Assembly: GCF_042652345.1 (NCBI RefSeq)
Contig: NZ_JBHSJJ010000013.1
Coordinates: forward strand, 1 to 64,000
Origin: Negadavirga shengliensis
Lineage (GTDB): Bacteria; Bacteroidota; Bacteroidia; Cytophagales; Cyclobacteriaceae
Direction of reading: 5' to 3'
Length of the DNA: 64,000 nt
In this document: positions 35,677-44,620 of the stretch, one piece after another
How the letters are laid out: each line of letters begins with the position of its first letter
Position numbering within the stretch: position 1 is the first letter of the stretch
Made by a program: the position numbers and the translations under genes
Notes under the pieces: generated by a model
Told to the model about the DNA's origin: nothing
The model's database searches: none
What the model saw: only the letters and a program-made list of their open reading frames with translations

Positions 35677-36972
35677 TTAGTACAATAGATACTGTTCCCG
35701 GGTCTTTTTGAAATAGGTCAGCCCGTTGCCCCAGTCCTGGATGATTTTCTCTGCCGGCTTTTCTGCAAGGATACTTTTCCTGACAGCGTCGGTTTTCCAT
35801 AATCCATCCATTCTTGGTTCCCTCCACTCCAGCTTTTGGGGGTAAAGCCGGTGAAGGGCTTCCAACATGTAGACTGCGGCTTTTACCGATTCGAAGGCGT
35901 TACGGTCGGTTACCCTGATCTCCGCACTATAGCAGGTGTCTCCCAGGAACTTGGGAGGATAGATTTTAATACCATCTACTACGGATTCCGGGATAAATTG
36001 ACTTGTAGAGAATTCCACCCCATTCAGTCCGTATGCATTCAGTTGCGAGGCCAGTTTTTCTCCATCCACCCATGGTGCGCCGATATGTTCAAAAGGGGAA
36101 AGCGTCCCTCTTCCCTCCGATAAGTTGGTTCCTTCCAGAAGGCAGGTCATAGGATAAATCGTAGCGGTAGTTAAGGTAAGCATGTTAGGGGAGGGTTTGA
36201 TCCAGGGCAAGCCGGTTTGGTCATACCACTTTTCTCTTTGGTAATCTTTCATCGGGACTACGGTCAGTTGGGCCTTGGGTAAACCGGCCTTTTCCCTTTC
36301 CTCGTTGAACATCAGGGCCAATTCCCCCACGGTCATCCCATGGACCACCGGCAACTGATCCACGCCAATGACCGGCTCCAGCGCTTTTTTCCCTACCGGG
36401 CCATCCACATAGATTCCTCCGATAGCATTCGGACGGTCTAATACTACAAAGGGAATTCCCTGTTCTGCCGCAGCTTCCAGCACATGGTTCATGGTAGCGA
36501 TATAGGTATAGAACCGGGCGCCTATATCCTGGATGTCAAAGAGTATCACATCGATATCAGCCAGCATCTCCGCATTGGGCTTGCGTACTTTTCCATACAG
36601 GGATATTACAGGAAGTCCGGTGGCCTTGTCTTTTCCATCGGCTACATGGGTGTCTTCTTCTCCCCGGATACCGTGCTCCGGGCCAAATAACAGCTTTAAA
36701 TCCAGCTTTTCATTGCCGTACAAGATATCCACTAAATGCCGGCCATCCGGTAACAATCCGGTGTGGTTGGTTACCAACGCAAGCTTTTTCCCTTCAATAA
36801 GGGAAAAATACTCCGGCTCAAAAAGCCGCTCTGCTCCAACAGTGACAGATATTGGTTCGCCGGAAGGCACTTGGGTTTTAGAGGCCTCTCCGGACTTACT
36901 TTGGCAGCCCGCTCCGAGCATACTTGCTCCCCAAATCATAAATATTGCCTGAAATATTGGTTTGATGTACAT
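35677..36972 (-). CDS. Exo-beta-N-acetylmuramidase NamZ family lipoprotein (DUF1343, GH171)
   Basis: A 431-residue lipoprotein (lipobox LGAGC, C23). DUF1343 features include KLALVTNHTGLLPDGRHLVDIL, LLFGPEHGIRGEEDTHVADGKD, LYGKVRKPNAEMLADIDVILFDIQDIGARFYTY, VLDRPNAIGG, and a C-terminal LPWIKPSPNMLTL followed by LLEGTNLSEGRGT. Characterised members cleave N-acetylmuramic acid from the non-reducing end of peptidoglycan fragments in the periplasm, so this is probably a wall-recycling enzyme and not part of pectin use. It is downstream of LacI on the same strand, separated by 0.6 kb with a hairpin and a MITE. Confidence 0.88.
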   Translation of the reverse strand: MYIKPIFQAIFMIWGASMLGAGCQSKSGEASKTQVPSGEPISVTVGAERLFEPEYFSLIEGKKLALVTNHTGLLPDGRHLVDILYGNEKLDLKLLFGPEHGIRGEEDTHVADGKDKATGLPVISLYGKVRKPNAEMLADIDVILFDIQDIGARFYTYIATMNHVLEAAAEQGIPFVVLDRPNAIGGIYVDGPVGKKALEPVIGVDQLPVVHGMTVGELALMFNEEREKAGLPKAQLTVVPMKDYQREKWYDQTGLPWIKPSPNMLTLTTATIYPMTCLLEGTNLSEGRGTLSPFEHIGAPWVDGEKLASQLNAYGLNGVEFSTSQFIPESVVDGIKIYPPKFLGDTCYSAEIRVTDRNAFESVKAAVYMLEALHRLYPQKLEWREPRMDGLWKTDAVRKSILAEKPAEKIIQDWGNGLTYFKKTREQYLLY

Positions 36973-37065
36973 AGGGTCTTTTTTTAATTAAAATTCCAAC
37001 AACGCTACTTTTCTGTCTGAACGGTTGGTGTATCATTGGTTAGCGTTTTGCAATACCCGAGTGTA

Positions 37066-37385
37066 AAGTCAAGGGTCAATATTCGGGTAAACCAACGAAA
37101 TTTCTGTCCACTAATTTCACTAACCCGCCTGTGGCGAGGCGCAGTTGACACGGATTTTATGAAATGATCCAGATCATTGATTCTTTTTCCAAATAACAAT
37201 CTCAACCATATTATCCTCATCCTCCGTGCTATTTCCCCGGTATTAGCCGGGGCGGGCTGTGTAAACCTGTCCCAGCCTGCCCCGAACTGATTTCGAGGGA
37301 CTTGTTTCGGGATCCGTGGACAACCAAAAACTCTCGCAAACTAGTAGTTTTACAAACAAATGACCCGAAATATCATATTTGACTT
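37066..37385. mobile_element. MITE-like element with inverted core (orientation 2)
   Basis: A 320-bp partner of the element at 22723-23053. Outer ends AAGTCAAGGGTCAATATTCGG and CCCGAAATATCATATTTGACTT lie in the same orientation as there and are imperfect inverted repeats of each other. The core from TTGACACGGATTTTATGAAAT to the region ending GTAAACCTGTCCC is the reverse complement of the other core. TGTCCAC and GTGGACA flank the core as a second, inner inverted pair. CCCCGGTATTAGCCGGGG is at 37235-37252. No open frame is supported. Confidence 0.62.
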
Positions 37386-37400
37386 GATATTAGTGAAAAT

Positions 37401-37432
37401 ATACCCTTCTCTTCGCTAGAAAAGAAGGGTAT
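37401..37432 (-). terminator. Hairpin between lacI and namZ
   Basis: Stem ATACCCTTCT paired with AGAAGGGTAT with a 12-nt loop. It lies about 170 nt downstream of the LacI stop on the minus strand, where it could end the lacI transcript, and upstream of the MITE. Confidence 0.4.
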
Positions 37433-37604
37433 GTCCATTAAATAATTTGATGCTTTATAGATCTGGATAGTCTGTCCTGTCTATCCGGGCTAAAGTACAA
37501 ATGCTAAAGGGACATTTTTCCGTTGAAAGCCAACCCGGAAAAGGATTTTTGGCAGTCGTAGATGTTCCAATAGGAGCGTTGTAATCTGGGGACGGGAAAT
37601 GGAA

Positions 37605-38660
37605 TTACATCGGTTTTAATGGCACTTCTGCTTTGCTGATACTCGACCCTCTAATAACCAACTCCGGCTTAAGTACGGTGGTTTTAAGATAGCGTTGCTT
37701 GGCATCTTTATTCAGCAAGTCAAAGAATGTCTCCGCGGTGACCTGTCCCATAGGGATGCTCTTCTGGTCCACCGTGGTGATCGGGGGCTGGGTAAAGGAG
37801 GTAAAGGGTTCATTCCCAAATCCTACCAATTTAATGTCATTCGGTACCTTCAATCCCTTCTCGTCAAGGATTTGCATGGCACCCATAATGGCATAATCCG
37901 AGGCTGAAAATATGGCATCAAAAGCAATGCCTTTTTCTAAAAGCTGTTTGACACTGTCCCGCCCATCTTCCAACTGCATGTTGCTTTCCACGATCAGTTC
38001 CGGGAGAACAGGCAGCCCATTTGCCCTCAGCGCATCCGTATATCCCCGCAGCCTCTCACTGTAAATGTTGATCTTCCGTGGGTTGGTAAGGTGGACAATC
38101 CGGGTACAGCCTTGGTCAATAAGGTGACTTACGGCTTCAAATGCTCCCTGATGATCATCTATGACGACCTTGCTCACATTCAGCTTGTCCGTCACCCTGT
38201 CAAACAGAACCAGCGGAATCCCCTTATCGATAACCATTTGAAAGTGGCTGAAATCAGTGGTGTTCTTTCCCAAAGAGGCTATGATGCCATCCACGCGGGC
38301 ACTGATGAGCGCCTTGATGGTCTGCACTTCCTTCTTATGGTCTTCATGGGACTGGGAAATGATCACGTTGTAGTTCAGTGCCTCGGCATACTCCTCTATC
38401 CCCCTCACCACGGAAGAAAAGAAATTACGGTTGACCGTGGGCACTACGATGCCTATCAATTTACTTTTCCCGCTTCTCAGCGCCGAGGCGATATTGTTGG
38501 GCTGGTAGTTCAGCTCATTGGCCACCCGTATGACCTGCCGACGTGTTTCTTCCGAAATCCTCGGATGATTATTCAATGCTCTGGATACCGTAGAGGGGGT
38601 GATTTTTAGCTTCTCCGCTATATCCAAAATCGTTGGCTTCTTTTTTTTATTTGAACTCAT
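37605..38660 (-). CDS. LacI/GalR-family transcriptional regulator
   Basis: A 351-residue repressor. The N-terminal helix-turn-helix with hinge is canonical: TILDIAEKLKITPSTVSRALNNHPRISEETRRQV and YQPNNIASALRSGKSKLIGIVVP. A periplasmic-binding-protein-like sensor follows (SQSHEDHKKE, RVDGIIASL, VSHLIDQGCTRIVHL). The ATG at 38660 is preferred to the TTG one codon upstream. A LacI-type near-palindrome upstream at 38753-38766 suggests autoregulation, and the perfect version before the SusC at 26357 makes that operon a likely second target. The effector sugar is unknown. Confidence 0.92.
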   Translation of the reverse strand: MSSNKKKKPTILDIAEKLKITPSTVSRALNNHPRISEETRRQVIRVANELNYQPNNIASALRSGKSKLIGIVVPTVNRNFFSSVVRGIEEYAEALNYNVIISQSHEDHKKEVQTIKALISARVDGIIASLGKNTTDFSHFQMVIDKGIPLVLFDRVTDKLNVSKVVIDDHQGAFEAVSHLIDQGCTRIVHLTNPRKINIYSERLRGYTDALRANGLPVLPELIVESNMQLEDGRDSVKQLLEKGIAFDAIFSASDYAIMGAMQILDEKGLKVPNDIKLVGFGNEPFTSFTQPPITTVDQKSIPMGQVTAETFFDLLNKDAKQRYLKTTVLKPELVIRGSSISKAEVPLKPM

Positions 38661-38752
38661 CAATTAATTAATTAACGCTATCTACCGATTCCCTAATTAA
38701 TTGGTATTAAAAAAATGCCAAGCCCTAGGAAAGGGTGATAACACCTATTTTG

Positions 38753-38766
38753 TGAAATCGATTGCA
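38753..38766. promoter_or_regulatory. Candidate LacI operator upstream of lacI
   Basis: TGAAATCGATTGCA, within the 16-bp near-palindrome GTGAAATCGATTGCAC with only one mismatched pair. It is centred about 100 bp before the lacI start and matches the perfect site at 26194-26207 at 11 of 14 positions. The rest of the 38661-38918 gap is AT-rich with TTAATTAATTAA tracts and no gene. Confidence 0.5.
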
Positions 38767-38918
38767 CAATATAGGGATTATCCTGAACAATCCATTCATT
38801 CCTCTAAATACCATTGGTTTAAAAACCCGGCATCATTTCCCCTTCTTTCCTTTCTACCCGTTTTCTGCTCATAAAGGCTACGGTTTTTGCGCAAATTTCC
38901 CCGATGTTGGCTGCGGAA

Positions 38919-41663
38919 TCAGTAGAATACCCAGTCTACCGCCTCCCGTTCCTCCTCTCCGATGAGACCAACATCCCTCGAATCAAGCTCTTCTTCTCCA
39001 TCAACAAAGCCCAAAATCAGGATTTTACCCGGATCAAGGGACAATTCCTGCTCTCCAGTCCCAAAAAGAAAGGTATGAACATTAACCCTTGGCTGTCCGT
39101 TGATCTCCATGGCGTTGGCCAGCAGCACCTCCGCCTGGCCCCTCACATTGCCCGCGGCATCCGTCTCCAAAGTTGGCGGCATCAGATATCGTCTCTCGTC
39201 CGTATTGAAGTAGCCGACTACCAGTTTGACAGGCCTGTCGGCCCTGAAGCGGAGCTGGGTGCCTTTATTTTCCTGTTCGGATGCCTTCAACACCAATCCT
39301 TTCAAGTTCTTAAGTTCGTCCGCCATTTGAAGAATCCCGGAAGGCGCATCCGTATAGAGAGATTTGCCCGCTTCCAAATCCATTACGGTCCCGGGCTTAT
39401 CCAGCCATTCTACGGCAACAGGCTCCCAAGGTTCTTTAGGTGCAGTTCCGATGGCTTCGCCACCAGCTTCTTGTATCAATGCCAGGTTCCTCTCAAAATT
39501 ATCCAGCTCCCGCTCATAATGGGGCAACATCTCCTCCCATGTCTTGTGTTTCCCACCGTCACCGCCTATTGGAATCCGCCGTTGGGCAGTCTGCATGCTG
39601 TTGGCATACAGGTAGCGGTCTTTGGTCAAAGCTACCAAATCCCGGTAATGGCTCACACTGGCTTTCAAATGGGGCAATGCTTTTTCCAAATCGGCTACTT
39701 CTTTGGAATGGCCATAACGCAGTACCCACATCGCCGCTTTTACCTTTTCTGAAAAGAAATCCGCAAATGCCTTGTAAGCATGGACATCATTGCGGAGGCG
39801 CTCAAACTCCTCCTGATTGTCCCGTACTGTTTCCGCTGCATTTTCTATCGCAGCCAGCGCCTTTTCTCCGTGGCGTACCACTTCGTCGACGATCTGCGGC
39901 GGTGTCTCACCCAGATGAGGCTCCCCGTTCCACTCTTTTTCCGCATATTCTATAAGTATTTCCCCTTCAGGCCCACAGGATTCATAAAAACCCGGATAAA
40001 CCCGCCATTTGTAGGGATTGACCAGCTGGCTGCCGAACATGCCCAGCAACAAAGTCTGCCGGTTACCTTCGGTGATGCCAAACCGTCTTAAGAGTTTGGG
40101 TGCTATTTCCCCCGTCTCCTCATAGGCTTCCAGGATATACCTTCCCGCTTCTTCATCCCCGTACATATCCGCCAGTTGTTTTGTCCAGTACACCCATTCT
40201 TCATCCCTTTCCCTTTCCTCATTCCAGGCATACCTGGCCCAGGCTTTGTACCATATCCAATCCCTGTCCAGCTGCAGCAACCTTTTCTCCACCTTATCCG
40301 CGGTGTATGGCCAGTCCCAGTAAGAGGCCTGGGGATACAAATGCAAAGCGTTGGCGCCGTGTATTTCGTGCATGGCCCGGACGCTTTTTTGGATAAAATC
40401 CGGAGAGCCATATCTGAAGGGCTCCAGGTTGGCCAGGATATGGACATTGGAAATATGAATGGAACCGGTCGAACTGAGGTCCTGGTGGATCTTGGTCCAA
40501 GGTCCTCCCGGCTCGTAGGTGGTCAAAGATTCCCCGTTGTACTTGTGCATGGTATACAGGTTTTTGTAGACCGGAAGCGCATGTTCCATCACCAACGGCG
40601 CATTAGTATCATGAGCCCTTAATATGACCGGCGGCTCGTCGGTCCTGCCCAGCGCCTGCAACCCATCCTTTACTCCTGGCAATACGGTTTCGGTAAACCA
40701 TCGTACATCGTTTTCCTCTCCCTGCATGGCCTCCCCCAGGGCGACCAGAAGACCGACATTGGGATACTTTTCTATAAATGCCGCGATGGACTTTTGGGTA
40801 TAATCGGCGATCAGGGGAACAATCGGCCGGCTCCGGTCTTGCGTCACGATGTCATGGTGCTCAGCAAACGGCTTGGAGACAATGATGTTATAAAACATCT
40901 GGATGACCCATATCCCCCTTTTGTCTGCCTCCTCCGTCAAAAAGGTAAAGATGTCTTCGTTTTTCCGGAAGGTCTCCTCGTCCACTTCCAATGCATAAGG
41001 ATAGTCGTCCAGTTTCACCAGTGAGGCGAAAGGATGACCGTTCCACAGGTACAGTGAATTCATCCTGTTTTCCACCAACATGTCCAGATAGTCGATCCAA
41101 AGTTCCTTATCATAAAACCAGGGGAAATTTTCCGGTGTATAAGGGTATTCATAAACCCTTCTTCCCGGCAGGTACTCCGTTTTCTGCAGGCCTATGGCCG
41201 CACCCCGAAGCACCATTTTGGGCTGGTCGGTCATTTCCAGCGAAAAATCAAGCCTGCCTCCGGCTTTCAGCCGATCCACCAGCTCCATGGCTCCGTACAA
41301 TGTCCCGGATTCACCTACCCCCGAAACCAGCACGGCTTCTCCATTGGAAGAAATACCGAATCCCTCTTCGCTTAATCCTTCCGTATATGGAAGTGTCAGC
41401 CCCAGCTGTTCTGCCACAGCCCCATGTTTCTCATTGGCAAGGGTGCCCAGCACAATGATGCGGCCCGCCTTGTGATCATCAATGCTGCTGATCCGTTGCA
41501 CCGGATGGCCCGCTTGTTTCAGTTCCGACAGCAATTTGTCAGCACCAAAAAGGACACGGACATTATCTCCCAAAACGAGCATACTGATGCGTTCCCGGGA
41601 ATCGCAGGAAACAAGCATCATCCCCATAATCGCTGCCAATACATATGTACGCATGAAAACCAT
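38919..41663 (-). CDS. Large lipoprotein glycoside hydrolase, GH20/GH67-like fold
   Basis: A 914-residue lipoprotein (lipobox MLVSC, C20). The N-terminal 120 residues look like the zincin-like domain that precedes GH20/GH67 barrels (GRIIVLGTLANEKH, GFGISSNGEAVLVSGVGESGTLYGAMELVDRL). A barrel follows (MLRGAAIG-like start, ENRMNSLYLWNGHPFASLVKL, PNVGLLVALGEAMQGEENDVRWF, NALHLYPQASYWDWPY). A long helical region and a C-terminal beta domain complete it. GH67 and GH115 relatives act on alpha-linked uronic acids, so an alpha-uronidase role is plausible, but I cannot name the family with certainty. It is the first of three secreted-protein genes with the TIM-barrel and BNR genes upstream of it. Confidence 0.65.
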   Translation of the reverse strand: MVFMRTYVLAAIMGMMLVSCDSRERISMLVLGDNVRVLFGADKLLSELKQAGHPVQRISSIDDHKAGRIIVLGTLANEKHGAVAEQLGLTLPYTEGLSEEGFGISSNGEAVLVSGVGESGTLYGAMELVDRLKAGGRLDFSLEMTDQPKMVLRGAAIGLQKTEYLPGRRVYEYPYTPENFPWFYDKELWIDYLDMLVENRMNSLYLWNGHPFASLVKLDDYPYALEVDEETFRKNEDIFTFLTEEADKRGIWVIQMFYNIIVSKPFAEHHDIVTQDRSRPIVPLIADYTQKSIAAFIEKYPNVGLLVALGEAMQGEENDVRWFTETVLPGVKDGLQALGRTDEPPVILRAHDTNAPLVMEHALPVYKNLYTMHKYNGESLTTYEPGGPWTKIHQDLSSTGSIHISNVHILANLEPFRYGSPDFIQKSVRAMHEIHGANALHLYPQASYWDWPYTADKVEKRLLQLDRDWIWYKAWARYAWNEERERDEEWVYWTKQLADMYGDEEAGRYILEAYEETGEIAPKLLRRFGITEGNRQTLLLGMFGSQLVNPYKWRVYPGFYESCGPEGEILIEYAEKEWNGEPHLGETPPQIVDEVVRHGEKALAAIENAAETVRDNQEEFERLRNDVHAYKAFADFFSEKVKAAMWVLRYGHSKEVADLEKALPHLKASVSHYRDLVALTKDRYLYANSMQTAQRRIPIGGDGGKHKTWEEMLPHYERELDNFERNLALIQEAGGEAIGTAPKEPWEPVAVEWLDKPGTVMDLEAGKSLYTDAPSGILQMADELKNLKGLVLKASEQENKGTQLRFRADRPVKLVVGYFNTDERRYLMPPTLETDAAGNVRGQAEVLLANAMEINGQPRVNVHTFLFGTGEQELSLDPGKILILGFVDGEEELDSRDVGLIGEEEREAVDWVFY

Positions 41664-41715
41664 ATTGTTTAATTTTTGCAGATATATTTTTGTTTATGGA
41701 AACGTGGTAGTTTTT

Positions 41716-41912
41716 TGTCCACTAATTGCACTGATTTCCACGGATTTTTGAGGACTGCTTTCGGACCAGTAAATAATACCCAACATGGCTCGTTGCCCTA
41801 AAGCCCCCAAATGACTACAGTCGTAGTCCCTATCCTTCGTGCCAATCCCCCGGTATCAGCCGGGGCAGGCTGTGAAATTCGTGGGCCTTCTTTTTGTCCA
41901 AGCCTGCAGCGG
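41716..41912. repeat. Interspersed repeat, subfamily 2
   Basis: Starts TGTCCACTAATTGCACTGATT, carries CCCCGGTATCAGCCGGGG at 41847-41864 and a GGGGCAGGCTGTGAAAT tail. It aligns along its length with 44137-44332 and shares edge and hairpin motifs with the MITE-like elements at 22723 and 37066, but has a different interior. No coding capacity. Confidence 0.55.
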
Positions 41913-41925
41913 AATCCATAAATTG

Positions 41926-42852
41926 CTAGCGCTCACTTTGGAATACCGACTTCAGGTAAGCCACGTTAGCCCCATAATTCTTTCTGACATTGTGTACATC
42001 CTCCACATCCCGGGACCGCTCCACAATCAACCATCCGGACCAGTCCATGGCATCCAGTGTTTCCTTGATCCGAGGCATGTCTATTTTGGGGTTGTTTTCC
42101 AGCCAGACCCCGTCCGTATCCGAGGCATGGATCTGGGCCAAATGTTCCCTTCCCAAAGTCGACAACTCTGTGGCTATATCCCTGTCATTTTTGACCGCAT
42201 TGGCAAAGTTGAATGAGATTTTAATATGGGGAGAGCCTATCTCTTCCAAAAACGCAAGCTCTTCTGAAGCACTCAAAGATGTTTCCACCGCAATACAGCA
42301 CCCGCCTTTTTCTGCCTTCTTACCGGCCTCTTTTAAACGTTCCACTACAGCCGGCCGGATTGCAGGTCTTTTTACCAAATCGGCGTGTACTCCCAAGGGC
42401 AAATAAGCCACCTTTACCTTCATCTGTCGCATGGTTTCCATGCAGTCATCAATCATCCTTCCCACGGTGGGCCGCTCGGCAAGCGATTGCGCATAAAAGC
42501 CGGACATGGCGATGGAGGATATTTCCATTTGGTTTTTGCCGGCCTCTTCCATAAATTGCCTAGCCACTGCCGGGTCTGCCAATTTATTATCGAACGTCTC
42601 CCTTTGACCCAGGCCCCCCATATCCAGTTGCACACCGTCTGCACCTATCTCCGAAGCCAGGGAAAAAGCACCTAATTTCTGCCGCTTCAGGATCATCCAA
42701 TCACATACGGCAATTTTATAGGGACCGGCTGCGGTATGGCTTCGGTCATTTGCAATGGATGCAGACCATAGCGGGCGGGGAGCGGTGAAAAGGGCAGCAC
42801 CCCCTATCGCCAACCTCCTGCAGAATTCCCTTCTGTTGGTTCTTATGCTCAT
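41926..42852 (-). CDS. Tat-exported sugar isomerase/epimerase-like TIM-barrel protein
   Basis: A 308-residue protein with a twin-arginine-type leader (TNRREFCRRLAIGGAALFTA), so probably exported folded. The rest is an AP_endonuc_2-type barrel: LASEIGADGVQLDMGGL, VAYLPLGVHADLVKR, CCIAVETSLSASEELAF, IKISFNFANAVKN, HLAQIHASDTDGVW, GWLIVERSRD. The E, N, H and E residues at strand ends are the expected metal-site positions. Many such exported proteins in glycan loci have no assigned substrate. It lies 13 nt after the BNR gene and is likely co-translated. Confidence 0.72.
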   Translation of the reverse strand: MSIRTNRREFCRRLAIGGAALFTAPRPLWSASIANDRSHTAAGPYKIAVCDWMILKRQKLGAFSLASEIGADGVQLDMGGLGQRETFDNKLADPAVARQFMEEAGKNQMEISSIAMSGFYAQSLAERPTVGRMIDDCMETMRQMKVKVAYLPLGVHADLVKRPAIRPAVVERLKEAGKKAEKGGCCIAVETSLSASEELAFLEEIGSPHIKISFNFANAVKNDRDIATELSTLGREHLAQIHASDTDGVWLENNPKIDMPRIKETLDAMDWSGWLIVERSRDVEDVHNVRKNYGANVAYLKSVFQSER

Positions 42853-42865
42853 TGTCTAACCAAGT

Positions 42866-43948
42866 TTATTCAGGCCACTCCAGCCCAAGAATGGGCGTGG
42901 CGGTAATTTGTTCAGGATCCACTTTGACATATTTGATTCTTTCCCTGCGCCAGGTGTACACGATATGCACCATGCCGTCACTCCCCTGAATGATGGAGGG
43001 ATAAGAATATTGGCTGATCTCCGAATCCTCCAAAATCAACGAAGCCTCCCAGTCAACACCATCATGCGATAAGGATACGTGAAGGGGAGTCCGGGGACCC
43101 TTATGTTCACCTTCGGGCGGCAATACGTGGTTATACACCAAAAGGTGCCTCCCGTCCTGCAGCGTGACGGCATCGGTCCCGGAGTTGTTGTTGGGCAGGG
43201 TGGTTTTCTCCATGGCAGACCAGGTCTTACCCATATCAGAGGACCAGGCGGTGGCTACTCTTCTGCTACGGCTCCTGCAAAGCAGCTGTAATTTGCCATC
43301 TTCATGGACGAGAAGACTGGGCTGGATGGCATTGATGTCATCATTCCCTTGGTCCAGGGGACCGATTTTCTCCCAGGTTTTTCCAAAATCCGGTGTCACC
43401 TCCAAATGTATTTTCCATCCGTCGCCTTCGGTGCTGCTGGGGCACACCAATAGGCCATTTTCCAAAAGCACGGGTTTGTTTTTCACCGGTCCTATAAATC
43501 CATCCGGCAACTTCCGGGGGGCGGTCCATGTTTCCCCGCCGTCATCGGATGTCATCAGCATACCCCACCATTCTGAAGGCTTGGGGCCCACTTTATAAAA
43601 CAGCATGAGGTCTCCGCCCGAAACCTGATAAAGCACGGGGTTCCAGGTAGGATACCTTAAAGTGTCGTTGATCACGCCGTTTGCCGCTTCCACAGGGGCG
43701 GTCCATTGCCCATTATCGTTTCTGCTCACCCAGATGCCCACGTCAGGATGGCGCTCATGGGTCCCACCAAACCAGGCGGCTACCAAACCGGTGGGGGTTT
43801 CTGTTATGGTCGCAGCATGACAAGAAGGGAATGGAGCTTCCTCATAGATGAATTCGTCCACCAAAATCCCCTTTTTGTAATCTTTAAATGAAGGAGAGGT
43901 TCCAAAAGCCAACATCACCAAAGTCACAAAATAGATTATCGCATGCAT
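42866..43948 (-). CDS. Secreted BNR/sialidase-fold protein
   Basis: A 360-residue protein with a signal peptide (IIYFVTLVMLAFG). Bacterial neuraminidase (Asp-box) repeats are visible: TSDDGGETWTAP, TPDFGKTWEKIG, SSDMGKTWSAM and SHDGVDWEAS. The N terminus has SCHAATITETPTGLVAAWFGGTHERHPDVGIW, as in BNR_2 proteins annotated sialidase-like. This six-bladed propeller is used by sialidases, but in plant-glycan loci related proteins act on other sugars. I see no proof of sialidase activity. It leads the three-gene unit with the TIM-barrel and GH20/GH67-like genes. Confidence 0.72.
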   Translation of the reverse strand: MHAIIYFVTLVMLAFGTSPSFKDYKKGILVDEFIYEEAPFPSCHAATITETPTGLVAAWFGGTHERHPDVGIWVSRNDNGQWTAPVEAANGVINDTLRYPTWNPVLYQVSGGDLMLFYKVGPKPSEWWGMLMTSDDGGETWTAPRKLPDGFIGPVKNKPVLLENGLLVCPSSTEGDGWKIHLEVTPDFGKTWEKIGPLDQGNDDINAIQPSLLVHEDGKLQLLCRSRSRRVATAWSSDMGKTWSAMEKTTLPNNNSGTDAVTLQDGRHLLVYNHVLPPEGEHKGPRTPLHVSLSHDGVDWEASLILEDSEISQYSYPSIIQGSDGMVHIVYTWRRERIKYVKVDPEQITATPILGLEWPE

Positions 43949-44136
43949 ATCGTTTGGATTATAAAATTCGAGAACAAGGTAATGACTTCCCCAACATCAC
44001 CCTTCCTGCCCTGTACTGTATTATATCCCCCACGATCTCTGCTGATGCCGAAACAACGGCGAACTTGGCCATTCCTCCGTGTCAATCCGCGGAATCCCTG
44101 ACCGCCCCGTCAGGCAAGCGTGGTCCACTGAGTTAT

Positions 44137-44332
44137 TGTCCACTAATTGCACGGATTTTTTTGGGACTGAGCCCGGACCGGAAAATGATACCCGGCATGA
44201 GTCTCACTATTTGCTTGCCCTGAAGCTTTCCCAGATGAGTGCAGCTTTAATTCATATCCTTAGTGTCAATCCCCCGGTATCAGCCGGGGCAGGCTGTGAA
44301 ATCCCTGACTGTCGTCAGGCAAGCGTGGCCCC
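44137..44332. repeat. Interspersed repeat, subfamily 2 (second copy)
   Basis: TGTCCACTAATTGCACGGATT at the left edge, CCCCGGTATCAGCCGGGG at 44272-44289 and a GGGGCAGGCTGTGAAAT tail, parallel to 41716-41912. A further fragment with CCGTGTCAATCCGCGGAAT precedes it at about 44077. The two copies flank the BNR/TIM-barrel end of the unit in the same orientation. Confidence 0.55.
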
Positions 44333-44356
44333 CATTTTTTTTCCGAAAAACACTGT

Positions 44357-44431
44357 TTTTATAAAATCGTTCACGGGACTATTTTATAAAACGGTGTTTT
44401 TTGGAAGCTGTTGGCAGGTTTTTTTATAAAA
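44357..44431. promoter_or_regulatory. Three TTTTATAAAA palindromes in the gntR upstream region
   Basis: Perfect 10-bp palindromes at 44357-44366, 44382-44391 and 44422-44431, with a fourth weaker match (ATTATAAAAC) near 44508. A separate ATGAC/GTCAT inverted pair is at 44495-44508. AT-rich promoter DNA alone can give such motifs, so an operator role is only a possibility. Confidence 0.3.
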
Positions 44432-44620
44432 AGTGGATTTCAATACAAAAATCGGTATTGATTGGGCATTTTATGAATTATCCAGTTTAAAATCATGACA
44501 TTCGTCATATTATAAAACAAAATTTCATTGATCTCCTGGACAATCCCTAAGATTAAGTGAATTTCCGACACTTATAGAAAAGCCTGTTTCTTTCTTAGGT
44601 GGAGAAATTTCTAAATTAGA

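Noticed and set aside
42866..43948. Sialidase (GH33) call for the BNR protein
   Set aside because: Asp-boxes alone do not show sialidase activity, no FRIP motif or arginine triad was recognised, and no sialic-acid genes are nearby. Left as a BNR-fold protein.
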